The position numbers and the translations under genes were made by a program. The notes beneath the pieces are model-generated. The model ran no database searches. It had not been told where the DNA came from and worked only from the letters and a program-made list of their open reading frames with translations. A stretch of DNA of 18,797 nt from JAKORR01 sp964608495 (GTDB lineage Bacteria > Armatimonadota > Zipacnadia > Zipacnadales > FEN-943): the NCBI GenBank assembly GCA_964608495.1, contig CAZSOQ010000097.1, positions 1 to 18,797 on the forward strand, in the 5' to 3' direction. Positions 1-7,884 of this stretch are shown piece by piece (position 1 is the stretch's first letter; every line of letters starts with the position of its first letter).

Positions 1-69
1 CGCGCCTTTGCTCTTTCCCCCCCAAACCCTATCCTGCGGGAACTGAACACTCCCGTTTGGGCGGTGTGG

Positions 70-98
70 TTGACGCGTAGCTCCCCGCGTAATATACT
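70..98 (+). promoter_or_regulatory. Sigma70-type promoter for the first outer-membrane protein gene
   Basis: TTGACG (70-75) and TATACT (93-98) are separated by exactly 17 bases, a near-consensus pair. Transcription would begin near 103-105. The predicted mRNA then starts with a small hairpin, GCCCC/GGGGC (105-109 with 114-118, loop TCTT), followed by the ribosome site at 133-141. Seen directly in the sequence; the start point is inferred. Confidence 0.7.
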
Positions 99-146
99 GC
101 TAGTGCCCCTCTTGGGGCGGTGGATTTCGCCTGGGAGGTGACGGCA

Positions 147-905
147 TTGCAGCATAGGTACGCAGTTGTGGCCGGCCTGCTTCTCCTCCTCATCCCTTGC
201 GCCGCAAGCCTCGGCCAGGGCTTGGGCTATTCCATATGGGAGAAGTCGACGGGCGAGACTGAGCCGGTGATCTCGTGGTACGGCCAGACTGGGCTGGTAC
301 TCATACCCAGCGCGCTGGTAGGCCCTGCTGCGTCCGTCCAGGGCGGCGCCCACTGGGTGAACACCGACTGGGTCGTGGGCACCGCGGAAGAGGACCTGTG
401 GCTGTACTCGGCGACGGTCTCCCTCACCGACGACCTGGAAGTGGGGGCCGCGCGCCTGCACCACGTACCTGTGGTGACAGGGGGCGCCCCGCAGTTCGAC
501 GACGCCACGATCATGAACGCCAAGTACCGAGTGCCGCTCGGCAGCCTGGCGGACGTCGCGAACGCCCCGGACATCGCCTTCGGCATCTGGGATATCACCA
601 ATGACCTCAACCGCGGCTACTACGTCGTCGCCTCCAAGGCGCTGCACACGCGCGATGTGGGCGGCCCGGCCGACCTGACCGTCACGGCCGGCCTGGGCAA
701 CAACGAGGCGGACGAAGGCACGATGGACGGCTTCTTCGCCGGAGTGGAGATCGCGCCGGCCCCGATGTTCCGGCTGCAGGCCGAGTACGACGCCGAGAAC
801 TTCAACGCGGCCCTGCGCTTCTTCCCGACGACCAGCCTGAGCCTGGACTTCGCCACGATTGATGGCGACCTGGGCGTCGGCGCCAGCTTCAGGTTCGGCT
901 TCTGA
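147..905 (+). CDS. Secreted outer-membrane beta-barrel protein, YjbH-like
   Basis: A 252-residue protein. I chose the TTG at 147 because GGGAGGTGA (133-141) lies five bases upstream; the longer reading from GTG 120 places codons upstream of and across this ribosome site. From TTG the protein begins with a clean signal peptide (basic MQHR, then a Leu-rich core, small residues around 18-25). The Cys at residue 18 follows Pro, so it is a poor lipobox. The mature part starts with a 'WYGQTGLVLIPSA' stretch like the repeat start of YjbH/DUF-type barrels, has alternating beta-strand patterns, and ends GASFRFGF, with the C-terminal Phe typical of outer-membrane barrels. It is much shorter than E. coli YjbH (about 700 residues). 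Probable role: a structural or export-linked outer-membrane protein; the substrate cannot be named. Family assignment is moderate, outer-membrane location fairly good. Confidence 0.7.
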   Translation: MQHRYAVVAGLLLLLIPCAASLGQGLGYSIWEKSTGETEPVISWYGQTGLVLIPSALVGPAASVQGGAHWVNTDWVVGTAEEDLWLYSATVSLTDDLEVGAARLHHVPVVTGGAPQFDDATIMNAKYRVPLGSLADVANAPDIAFGIWDITNDLNRGYYVVASKALHTRDVGGPADLTVTAGLGNNEADEGTMDGFFAGVEIAPAPMFRLQAEYDAENFNAALRFFPTTSLSLDFATIDGDLGVGASFRFGF

Positions 906-924
906 GGCCGCACCGCTGAGCCTT

Positions 925-958
925 CCGGCAGTCCTTGAGGGTGACCGCCCACTGCCGG
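925..958 (+). other. Stem-loop between the two outer-membrane protein genes
   Basis: CCGGCAGT (925-932) and ACTGCCGG (951-958) form a perfect 8-bp stem, with a possible inner GGG/CCC pairing in the 18-base loop. It lies 20 bases after the stop of the first gene and is not followed by a T run, so it could be a weak terminator, an mRNA-end stabiliser or part of a leader for the next gene. The rest of 906-1097 holds a second stem (CCGCC/GGCGG near 1010-1025) and no evident gene. Confidence 0.4.
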
Positions 959-1097
959 GGAGCCTAAGCACGACCGGCGGTGGTGTCCATCCCGGTAGTC
1001 CTTTGACAGCCGCCGCTCCTGGCGGGCGGTGTCGCAGGTCCGAGGCAGCAACAGCTACAGCAGGCCCAACCGGTAGCAGCACAGGGAGGTGCATGCA

Positions 1098-1646
1098 GTG
1101 AGGAGCCTTGCGGTTATCGCTCTCGTGGTTCTGGCGGCTGGAGTCGCCTGGGCAGGCCCTGATGACCTGGCGGCCATCCAGGACTGGCCCAATGCCTGGC
1201 GGGCGAAGATCGGCTATGCCGACCTGGGTGACTTCGATGACGGCGTGTCTCTCGCCGTCGAGTTCGACACGCCGGAGTGGCTGTTCACGGTCGGCTGGGC
1301 CGACGCCGGGGGAACTCTGACCGATCCGGCCACGGCACTCAACTATGCCTTCGACGGCAGCTACTGGTTCGCCGAGATCACCTACACCTACCGCCCCGAC
1401 CGCAACCCGCTGATCTATATCGGCGCCGGCCCGGGCTGGTACAGGATGGACGGTGACTTCAGGCAGATCGGCGCCGTTCCCGCCGTCACCGCCAGCAGCG
1501 ACGACGGCTGCATCGGCGGGCACGTCCAGGTCGGCTTCGAGTCGGAGGACCGACGCCTCTTCGGCGAGGTGGAGTGGGTCTTCTCGACCGAGCACTGGAG
1601 CTGGGACAGCGACGGCCTGAGGGTCTTCTTCGGCTACCGTTTCTAG
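1098..1646 (+). CDS. Small secreted outer-membrane beta-barrel protein
   Basis: A 182-residue protein. The GTG at 1098 is preferred because GGGAGGTG (1084-1091) sits six bases upstream; the earlier in-frame GTG at 1089 lies inside that ribosome site. The N-terminus (MRSLAVIALVVLAAGVAWA, then GPDD) is a textbook signal peptide with an A-W-A cleavage site. The mature part shows amphipathic alternation rich in Tyr, Trp and Phe (WRAKIGYADLG, WFAEITYTYR, YIGAGPGWYRMDG, GHVQVGF, LFGEVEWVF) and ends VFFGYRF, the terminal-Phe barrel signal. Length and strand count suit an eight-stranded barrel of the OmpA/OmpW type. Function is unknown. It may share the upstream promoter with the first gene, 192 bases away, and is followed by a strong terminator. 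Confidence 0.75.
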   Translation: MRSLAVIALVVLAAGVAWAGPDDLAAIQDWPNAWRAKIGYADLGDFDDGVSLAVEFDTPEWLFTVGWADAGGTLTDPATALNYAFDGSYWFAEITYTYRPDRNPLIYIGAGPGWYRMDGDFRQIGAVPAVTASSDDGCIGGHVQVGFESEDRRLFGEVEWVFSTEHWSWDSDGLRVFFGYRF

Positions 1647-1682
1647 ACCTCGCTGCCCCGCCCCGCACGACCGCGGATCCGG

Positions 1683-1733
1683 AGCCCAGCCCGTCCCGTC
1701 GCCAGCGACGGGGAGGGCTGGGCTTCTTGTCTT
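1683..1733 (+). terminator. Intrinsic terminator after the outer-membrane protein genes
   Basis: AGCCCAGCCC (1683-1692) pairs perfectly with GGGCTGGGCT (1715-1724). After one mismatch, CCCGTCG (1695-1701) pairs with CGACGGG (1706-1712), leaving a very small loop. The stem is followed by TTCTTGTCTT. The T-rich side is on the plus strand, so it ends the plus-strand genes. It also lies beyond the convergent argD stop and may partly act there. Confidence 0.85.
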
Positions 1734-1826
1734 GCTCAGACTCCCCGGTGCCCGACCCCCACCGTCCCGGCGCGGGGCTCGCGCGGACGTGCGTCACGGG
1801 GCCCAGGGCGCCCCGGCGCCCGCCGG

Positions 1827-3026
1827 CTAGGCGCTCAGGCTCGTGGCCGCCGCCACCAGGATCCCCATTGCCTGCCCGATCTCCTCTTCCCCGATGATCA
1901 GCGGCGGAGCCAGACGGATCACCCGGTCGCCGATGGCGTTGACGATGAGCCCGCGCTCCAGACACGCGGCCTGCAGCGCTCCCGCCACAGGCCGCGACAG
2001 CAGCAGGGCGTTGAGCAGCCCCCGGCCGCGGCAGCCCTCGATGAGCGGCTGCCGCTTGGCCGCCTCCAGGATTGCCGAGCGCAGTACCTCGCCCATGCGC
2101 GCCGCGTTCTCCACCAACCCTTCGGACTCCATCACGTCAATCGTCGCCAGCGCCGCCGCGCACGCCACGAAGTTCCCCCCGAAGGTCGAGGCGTGGTCCG
2201 ACGGCTCAAAGGCACAGGCCACGTCCTCTCTCGCCACGCACGCGCCGATCGGTATCCCGCTCGCCAGCGCCTTCGCCAGGGTCATGATGTCCGGCTCGAC
2301 GCCGCTGTGCTGGTACGCGAACCACCGGCCCGCGCGGCCCATCCCCGTCTGCACCTCGTCGAGGATCAGCAGCAGGCCCAGCTCGTCGCAGAGTTGGCGC
2401 ACCTCCGGCAGGTAGCTGTCCGACGGCACGACCACGCCAGCCTCGCCCTGGATGGGCTCGAGCAGGATGGCGCACACGGTCTCATCCACGGCCGCCCGCA
2501 GCGCGGCCACGTCGTCATAGGGCACGTGGCGGAAGCCCGGCGCCAGCGGCACGAAGGGCTTCTGGTACTTCCCCTGTCCCGTCGCCGTGAGGGTCGCCAG
2601 CGTGCGTCCATGGAAGGACGACCGCGCGGCGATGATGCCCCGGGCCGCCTCGGGCTTGTGCTTGCCGGCCCAGCGCCGCGCCAGCTTGATCGCCGCCTCA
2701 TTCGCCTCGGCGCCGCTGTTGCCGAAGAAGGAGCGGTCCGCGAAGCTCAGCCCCGCGAGCCGTTGCGCCAGCTGCGCCTCCGGTCCGATGCAGTAAAGAT
2801 TCGACGTGTGCATCAGGGTCGCCGCCTGGCGCTGGATGGCCTCGACCACGCGCGGATGGCAGTGGCCCGTGGAGCACACGGCTATGCCCGCAAGGAAGTC
2901 CAGGTACCGCTTGCCGTCGGCGTCCCACAGCCACGCTCCCTCGCCCCTGACGAAGGCTATGGGCGCAGGTTTGTAGGTCGGCGCAACGTATCGGCTGAAG
3001 AGCTCACAGTACTCGTGGTTGTTCAT
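1827..3026 (-). CDS. argD: Acetylornithine aminotransferase (class III PLP enzyme)
   Basis: A 399-residue cytoplasmic enzyme of the usual family length. It converts N-acetylglutamate semialdehyde plus glutamate to N-acetylornithine and 2-oxoglutarate, the fourth step to ornithine. Visible family features: the N-terminal YLDFLAGIAV segment, FFGNSGAEANEAAIKLAR (PLP phosphate site), SSFHGRT, the LILDEVQTGMGRAG segment with the pyridine-binding Asp, the Schiff-base Lys252 in TLAKALASGIPIG, and STFGGNF. The ATG at 3026 has GAGGAGGTG seven bases upstream. It is the last gene of the minus-strand arginine cluster, 108 bases downstream of the propeller glycosidase, with a strong hairpin in the gap (3099-3133). 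Some family members also act on succinyl-ornithine or succinyl-diaminopimelate; the argCJB context favours the acetylornithine role. Confidence 0.95.
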   Translation of the reverse strand: MNNHEYCELFSRYVAPTYKPAPIAFVRGEGAWLWDADGKRYLDFLAGIAVCSTGHCHPRVVEAIQRQAATLMHTSNLYCIGPEAQLAQRLAGLSFADRSFFGNSGAEANEAAIKLARRWAGKHKPEAARGIIAARSSFHGRTLATLTATGQGKYQKPFVPLAPGFRHVPYDDVAALRAAVDETVCAILLEPIQGEAGVVVPSDSYLPEVRQLCDELGLLLILDEVQTGMGRAGRWFAYQHSGVEPDIMTLAKALASGIPIGACVAREDVACAFEPSDHASTFGGNFVACAAALATIDVMESEGLVENAARMGEVLRSAILEAAKRQPLIEGCRGRGLLNALLLSRPVAGALQAACLERGLIVNAIGDRVIRLAPPLIIGEEEIGQAMGILVAAATSLSA

Positions 3027-3098
3027 GCTTGGCCACCTCCTCAGCGGCGGCAGCGGCGCGAAGGGCCGCCTGGGATCGCGTCCGGGAGTCGCGTCAGT

Positions 3099-3133
3099 GG
3101 CCGGGCGCCCGCGGTGAGCCCCGGGCCCCGGCC
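3099..3133 (-). other. Strong hairpin between the propeller gene and argD
   Basis: GGCCGGG (3099-3105) pairs with CCCGGCC (3127-3133), and after one bulged base GCCCG (3107-3111) pairs with CGGGC (3122-3126), with a ten-base loop. It starts immediately after the stop codon of the upstream gene. No T run follows on the minus strand, so it could be a weak terminator, an RNA-processing or stability element that sets separate argD levels, or neither. Confidence 0.4.
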
Positions 3134-3134
3134 G

Positions 3135-4532
3135 TCACCTGAACCGAAGGGCGAAGAGGTCGGCGTCCCTCAGCTCGAACCGCAGCCTCACGGCTCGTCC
3201 CGCCAGGGCGCCCAGGTCACTCCCCGACGTCCACCGCACCGGCTCCTCCACGGCATCGCCGTAGACCTCCGGGCAGTCGGCCAAAGCGAAGCCCTCGACG
3301 GGCTTGCCCTCCGGGCTCTGTACCTCGACGCGCACGCTCCCGGCGGCCGAGGTCGAGTAGTTCATCACCAGCTCGCGGCCCTCGAACCGCAGGGGCCTGG
3401 TCAGCATCTCGCCGCCGCGGTAGGGCGCATGGACCGACACGAAGCCGTCCAGCCGCAGCGTGAACCGCCGCAGACGGTTGCCATCCAGGTAGTAGTGCTC
3501 GTTGAAGTAGAAGGACAGTTCGTCGGGCGTGCCGGCGATGGACGGCCGCGTGACCAGCATCCCCCAGGCCGCGTAGTTGTTGCGCTGCCACCATCGCTCG
3601 CGCTGCAGCCCGGGCCGCAGGAAGGCCTCGAGCCATCGGTGCCAGTGCAGGCCGTCGCGGCTCGTCATGAAAACGCCGTCCGACACCCCGTCGTAGGGGT
3701 GATCCTGCAGCCTCTTGCGCTCAGGCAGGAACCGCTTGGGCAAGCCCAGGAGCACGTGAGGCGCGCGCGGATAGGGCGCCACCGCGTTCGTGTAGAGGTG
3801 CTCGCGCGGCGCGTCACCGAAGTCCAGCCATTCCGGCCGCGTCCACTGCCGGAAGTCCCGGGACGTGCAGGTCATGACATCCCGCACGCCGTCGCGGAAG
3901 CCCCGATGGTATTCCAGGTACTGCTCGCCCACGGGGTCCCAGAAGGCAAGGTTCTGCGAGTCGAAGGCGCCCTCGGTGATGACCGGCTCCTCGCGCAGCA
4001 GAGACCAGCGCAGCCCATCGGGCGACACGAAGGCCAGCAGGCCCTCGCCGTCGCCGCCCAGGGCCTTGTATCGCTCCTCGGGGGCGCAGGCCGGGTTCGC
4101 GTCCTTGAAGGGCGTGAAGTTGTGCACGCCCGGGCCGCCCATCCACACGATGTTGTTGTCGCGCGACCCGTCCCACTCGAACAGCCCCAGCGACGGTCGC
4201 CGCCAGGTGATCCCGTCCTCGCTCTCGGCCTGGCACACGACCTGGTGGTGGGTCTCGCCCCTGTCCCAGTCGTGGTGAGAGCCGCGGTAGTACATGCGGC
4301 AGCGCCCGTCGTCCTCGAAGACCGTCACGTAGCCGCAGGTGTTGCCCTCCCAGGGGCGGTCGAAGACCAACGAGAGCTCCTGGGCGACGAGGTGGTGTAG
4401 GCGCAGCTCGGCGCCGCGCAGCTCCTCGATGAGCCAGTCGTCAACGAAGGGCTCGAGGCGCGATCCCAGGCTGCGCACCCCGTCCTCGTCGGCCCCCGTG
4501 GGCCGCAGGCAATGGTCGGTGGGATCAGGCAT
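3135..4532 (-). CDS. GH32/43-like five-bladed beta-propeller protein, putative glycoside hydrolase
   Basis: A 465-residue protein with no signal peptide, so probably cytoplasmic. It resembles the propeller proteins of environmental bacteria that carry FVDDWLIE (residues 29-36), DRPWEGN (58-64) and MYYRG (80-84). These are followed by repeated blade motifs: SEDGITWRRP, SPDGLRWS, TSRDFRQW and TSRDGLHWHRW. These repeats match the SxDGxxW blade pattern of GH32/43/68-type folds. A C-terminal beta-sandwich-like part (about 365-465) follows. The substrate cannot be deduced and the catalytic acids cannot be assigned with certainty. ATG 4532 has GGGAGG ten bases upstream. It is placed inside the arginine operon, 67 bases after argB and 108 before argD, on the same strand, and is not part of arginine synthesis. 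Family assignment is moderate; enzymatic activity is inference. Confidence 0.7.
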   Translation of the reverse strand: MPDPTDHCLRPTGADEDGVRSLGSRLEPFVDDWLIEELRGAELRLHHLVAQELSLVFDRPWEGNTCGYVTVFEDDGRCRMYYRGSHHDWDRGETHHQVVCQAESEDGITWRRPSLGLFEWDGSRDNNIVWMGGPGVHNFTPFKDANPACAPEERYKALGGDGEGLLAFVSPDGLRWSLLREEPVITEGAFDSQNLAFWDPVGEQYLEYHRGFRDGVRDVMTCTSRDFRQWTRPEWLDFGDAPREHLYTNAVAPYPRAPHVLLGLPKRFLPERKRLQDHPYDGVSDGVFMTSRDGLHWHRWLEAFLRPGLQRERWWQRNNYAAWGMLVTRPSIAGTPDELSFYFNEHYYLDGNRLRRFTLRLDGFVSVHAPYRGGEMLTRPLRFEGRELVMNYSTSAAGSVRVEVQSPEGKPVEGFALADCPEVYGDAVEEPVRWTSGSDLGALAGRAVRLRFELRDADLFALRFR

Positions 4533-4599
4533 AGCATGTCCGCCTCCCGCGTGGAGCGTTTCCGGGCCGCAGCCGGCCCGCGTCGCACCGGCGCGGCGG

Positions 4600-5460
4600 C
4601 TACCTCTCGATCATCGTCCCGACGCCGCGGTCGGTGAACAGCTCCGTCAGGATCGAGTGGTGCAGGCGCCCGTCCAGCAGATGAGCCCGGGGCACGCCCT
4701 CCGACACGGCCCGCACGCAGGCCTCGACCTTCGGGCGCATCCCGCCGGACACCTCGCCCGACTCCAGCAGCGCCCGCGCCTCGGCCAGCTTCAGCGTGGT
4801 GACCAGCGTGCTTTCGTCCTCCGGGTCGCGCAGCAGACCTGGCACGTCGCTGAGCACGATCAGCTTCTCGGCCCCCAGGGCCGCGGCTATCTCCCCCGCC
4901 GCCGTGTCGGCGTTGATGTTGTACGCCATGCCGTCGTCGCCCATCCCGATGGTGGACACCACCACCAGGTACCCGGCCTCCGAGAGCCGCTTGATCAGCT
5001 CAGTATTGACCTGCGCTATCTCCCCCACGTGGCCCAGGTCCATCGTTGCGTGACCCTTCTTGCACGCCACCAGCGTGCGCCCGTCCCTGCCCGACACCGT
5101 CACGGCCTTCCCGCCCGCCTGGTAGATGTGGGTCACCAGGTCCTGGCCGATCAGGCCCACCAGCACCATCTGCACGATCTCCATCGTCTCCGTGTCCGTC
5201 ACCCGCTGGCCGTCCACGAAGACCGGCTCCTTGCCCAGGCGCGCCATCAGCTCGCTGATGCGCGGGCCCCCGCCGTGCACCACCACGGGCCGCACGCCCA
5301 CGTGCTGCAGCAGCACCAGGTCCTGAGCCACCGAGCGCTTGTGCTCGTCACTGACCATGGCCGCGCCGCCGTACTTCACCACCATCGTCGAGCCGGCCCA
5401 CTGGCGAAGGTACGGCAGGGCTTCCACGAGAACGGCCGCCCGGGCCTTCAGATCGTCCAT
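4600..5460 (-). CDS. argB: Acetylglutamate kinase
   Basis: A 286-residue amino-acid kinase that phosphorylates N-acetylglutamate with ATP, the second step of ornithine synthesis. Motifs: MVVKYGGAAM with catalytic Lys29, VVVHGGGPRISELMARLG (substrate Gly-rich loop), YNINADTAAGEIAAALGAEK and the LSDVPGLL nucleotide region, and SGGMRPKVEA. About 26 residues precede the KYGG motif, including a helix-like stretch (DLKARAAVLVEALPYLRQW). Such an N-terminal extension is known from hexameric, arginine-inhibited kinases and absent from the short E. coli type. Feedback inhibition by arginine is therefore likely and fits a cyclic pathway using ArgJ. It starts three bases after the argJ stop, so the two are surely co-transcribed and probably translationally coupled. 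Confidence 0.96.
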   Translation of the reverse strand: MDDLKARAAVLVEALPYLRQWAGSTMVVKYGGAAMVSDEHKRSVAQDLVLLQHVGVRPVVVHGGGPRISELMARLGKEPVFVDGQRVTDTETMEIVQMVLVGLIGQDLVTHIYQAGGKAVTVSGRDGRTLVACKKGHATMDLGHVGEIAQVNTELIKRLSEAGYLVVVSTIGMGDDGMAYNINADTAAGEIAAALGAEKLIVLSDVPGLLRDPEDESTLVTTLKLAEARALLESGEVSGGMRPKVEACVRAVSEGVPRAHLLDGRLHHSILTELFTDRGVGTMIER

Positions 5461-5463
5461 GCC

Positions 5464-6708
5464 TCATCGCTCCTGCTTCGCCGCCGGTCCCTCGTACCCG
5501 GCGTTCTCGCGCACGAACTCCTCCGTCAGATCGCAGGTCCAGGCGCTCGCGCAGGCCTGGCCCCGGCCCAGGTCCACCTCCACCACTATCTCCCGGCCGG
5601 CCAGGGCCTCCTTCGCGGCCTGTCGGTCGAAGGCCTGCGGACCCCCGTTGCGCCAGATGGGGATCCCCGCGAGGCTGGCGGTCACCTTCGCCGGGTCCAC
5701 GGCCCCCTGGGCGCTGCCCAGGGCCGCCATCACGCGCCCCCAGTTGAACTGCTCGCCGTACAGGGCCGCCTTGAGCAGATTGTACGTCGCCACGGCCTTG
5801 GCCGCCCGCCGGGCCTCGAGGAAGCTCGGCGCTCCCGCCACGCGCACGGTGATCAGCTTCGTGGCGCCCTCGCCGTCGCCGGCAATCATCTTCGCCAGCT
5901 CCTCCAGCACGACCCGCAGCGCCTCGCGGAAGGCCCCCACCTCCGGCTGCGCGGCCCCCGTCAGCGCCGGCGCTCCCGACGCGCCGTTGGCCATCACTAT
6001 CACCGTGTCGTTGGTGCTCATGCACCCGTCCACGCTGATGCAGTTGAAGGTGCGGTCCACGGCCCAGCGCAGGCAGTCTCGCGCCACGGCCGCGTCCACG
6101 GCCAGGTCGGTGGTCACGAAGCACAGCATGGTCGCCATGTTGGGCGCGATCATGCCGGCGCCCTTGGCGATCCCGCCTACCTGGACCCGCTGCCCGCCGA
6201 CCTCGAAGGCCACGGCGTGCATCTTCGGGAAGGTGTCCGTGGTCATGATGCCGCGAGCCACGAGCTCGGGGGCGTCGCGGCTCACCGTGGCCGCCAGGCG
6301 CCGTATCCCGGGTTCGATGCAGTCCATGGGGAGCTGGAAGCCGATGGACCCCGTCGAGCACACGAGGACGTCGTCGGCCTGCAGGCCCAGGGCCTCGGCG
6401 GCCACATCCGCCATCCGGCGGGCGTTGCTCATGCCCTGCTCGCCCGTGGCGCAGTTGGCGTTGCCGCTGTTGGCCACGATGGCCTGGGCGCGCCCGTTGG
6501 CCAGGTGGGCCTCGGTGACGTAGGTGGGCGCCGCGCGGAACCTGTTGCGCGTGAAGGTCGCCGCCGCCGCGCACGGGATAGCGCTTACCAGCAGCGACAG
6601 GTCCGGCACTTCCCTGGCCTTGATCCCGCAGTGCATGCCCGAACCGCGGAAGCCCTGCGCCGCCAGCACGCCACCGTCAACCGTCTGCATGTCCGCCTTC
6701 TCGCTCAT
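5464..6708 (-). CDS. argJ: Bifunctional ornithine acetyltransferase / N-acetylglutamate synthase
   Basis: A 414-residue Ntn-type enzyme that moves the acetyl group from N-acetylornithine to glutamate, recycling it; bifunctional members also use acetyl-CoA. The self-cleavage motif APNMATML is present, with Thr193 as the expected new N-terminal nucleophile of the beta chain. Also visible are IVANSGNANCATGEQG (residues about 70-85), CSTGSIGFQLP, FNCISVDGCMSTNDT and EGATKLITVRV, all typical. ATG 6708 is preferred over GTG 6717: AGGTGA lies five bases before the ATG and overlaps the GTG. Whether this ArgJ is mono- or bifunctional cannot be told from sequence, but no argA-like gene is seen in the window. 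It follows argC by 51 bases and precedes argB by three. Confidence 0.95.
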   Translation of the reverse strand: MSEKADMQTVDGGVLAAQGFRGSGMHCGIKAREVPDLSLLVSAIPCAAAATFTRNRFRAAPTYVTEAHLANGRAQAIVANSGNANCATGEQGMSNARRMADVAAEALGLQADDVLVCSTGSIGFQLPMDCIEPGIRRLAATVSRDAPELVARGIMTTDTFPKMHAVAFEVGGQRVQVGGIAKGAGMIAPNMATMLCFVTTDLAVDAAVARDCLRWAVDRTFNCISVDGCMSTNDTVIVMANGASGAPALTGAAQPEVGAFREALRVVLEELAKMIAGDGEGATKLITVRVAGAPSFLEARRAAKAVATYNLLKAALYGEQFNWGRVMAALGSAQGAVDPAKVTASLAGIPIWRNGGPQAFDRQAAKEALAGREIVVEVDLGRGQACASAWTCDLTEEFVRENAGYEGPAAKQER

Positions 6709-6759
6709 CGGTCTCACCTGTAGCCCGCGCTGTCGAGGCTGCGTCCGGCGCCCGGGGCC

Positions 6760-7803
6760 TCAGGGCCAGACCGCCACGTCGTCCAGCGCGGTGGTTTCCG
6801 GCCACTCCCGCGCGACGTTCAGGCACTGCACCGCCGCGCTCGAAAGGCCCTTGCCGAGATTGTCTATTGCTGAGACCACGATCAGCCGCTGAAGCCGCTC
6901 GTCCACGGTAAGCCCGATATTGCAGTAGTTCGTCCCGGTCACGTGCTTCGTGGCGGGGTACTCGCCCGGCGCGAGCACGTGCACGAAGGGCTCCTCGGCG
7001 TAGGCCGCGGCGTAGACCGCGTGCACCTCCGCCGCCGTCATCGGCGACCGCAGCCTCGCGTAGGCCGTCGTCAGGATCCCTCGGCTCATGGGGATCAGGT
7101 GGGGGCTGAAAGTCACCCGCACGCTGTCGCCCCACAGGCTCAGCTCCTGGTCCATCTCCGGCTGGTGGCGGTGCTTGGCGATGTTGTAGGCGCTGACCGA
7201 CTCGTCCACCTCGCAGAAGTGCGTGGTGAGGGTGAGCTTGGTGCGCCCCGCGCCCGACACGCCCGACTTGGCGTCGAAGATGATCGAGTCCGGCTCAACC
7301 AGCCCCTCGCGCACGGCCGGCGCCATCGCCAGGATCGCGCCCGTGGGGTAGCAGCCCGGCACGGCCACCAGCCGCGCCCCCACCAGCTCCGCCCGGTGCA
7401 GCTCCGGCAACCCGTACACCGCCTCGTCCAGCAGCTCCGGCGCGGTGTGCGGGCAGTAGTACTCCTGGTAGACCTCGCGGCTGCGCAGGCGGAAGTCGGC
7501 GGAGAAATCGAAGACCTGCAGGCCGGCGGCCACGGCCTCGGCTACGAAGCCCATGCCCGTGCCGTGGGGCAACGCCGAGAACAGCACCTCGGCCTCGCCG
7601 AGGATCTGCTCGATGCTGCTCTCCTCGATGGCGCGCTCATCCACGCCGGCCAGGTGCGCGTAGACCTGGTCCATCCGCTGGCCGACGGTGCTGTGACCGG
7701 CGAGCCGGACGACCTCGACGCCGGGATGGCGGCGGAGGATCCGCAGCAGTTCGACGCCGCCGTAGCCGGCCGCGCCGAAGATGGCTACCTTGACGGCTTG
7801 CAT
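6760..7803 (-). CDS. argC: N-acetyl-gamma-glutamyl-phosphate reductase
   Basis: A 347-residue NADPH-dependent reductase that makes N-acetylglutamate semialdehyde, the third step. It shows the N-terminal Rossmann motif GAAGYGGVELLRIL (from residue 9), the ALPHGTG segment, the active-site VPGCYPTGA with Cys151, the SGVSGAGR loop, and a HRHQPEMDQEL segment that supplies the catalytic His. Length equals the family norm. ATG 7803 has a very strong ribosome site, GGGGGGAGGT, four bases upstream. It is the first gene of the argC-argJ-argB-propeller-argD cluster. The upstream leader contains a promoter, an Arg-rich mini-ORF and hairpins that probably control the operon (described separately). Confidence 0.96.
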   Translation of the reverse strand: MQAVKVAIFGAAGYGGVELLRILRRHPGVEVVRLAGHSTVGQRMDQVYAHLAGVDERAIEESSIEQILGEAEVLFSALPHGTGMGFVAEAVAAGLQVFDFSADFRLRSREVYQEYYCPHTAPELLDEAVYGLPELHRAELVGARLVAVPGCYPTGAILAMAPAVREGLVEPDSIIFDAKSGVSGAGRTKLTLTTHFCEVDESVSAYNIAKHRHQPEMDQELSLWGDSVRVTFSPHLIPMSRGILTTAYARLRSPMTAAEVHAVYAAAYAEEPFVHVLAPGEYPATKHVTGTNYCNIGLTVDERLQRLIVVSAIDNLGKGLSSAAVQCLNVAREWPETTALDDVAVWP

Positions 7804-7823
7804 GGCGACCTCCCCCCATAACG

Positions 7824-7850
7824 CTAATGCCGCCCTGGGGTGGGCGGCAT
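7824..7850 (-). promoter_or_regulatory. Leader hairpin and 8-codon mini-ORF just upstream of argC
   Basis: ATGCCGCCC (7827-7835) and GGGCGGCAT (7842-7850) are perfect 9-base arms with a six-base loop. On the minus strand the loop reads ACCCCA; its CCCCA is complementary to TGGGG at the start of the argC ribosome site (7814-7818). The same bases encode a mini-ORF from ATG 7850 (MPPTPGRH, TAG at 7824), with AGGTGA (7861-7866) ten bases upstream and an in-frame TTG four bases from it. The structure is directly visible; a role in argC translation is inference. Confidence 0.45.
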
Positions 7851-7884
7851 CGTCAACAGATCACCTGCCCGCTTGTTGAGGCAA

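Noticed and set aside
1003..1008. Perfect TTGACA -35 box upstream of the second outer-membrane protein gene
   Set aside because: No acceptable -10 box is found 15-19 bases downstream; the region there is a GC-rich stem.
2193..6723. Two long plus-strand frames (735 and 794 codons) opposite the arg cluster
   Set aside because: They lie antisense to clearly conserved argD, argB, argJ and the propeller gene. Their Arg/His/Pro-rich, repetitive composition is the usual shadow of GC-rich codon use.
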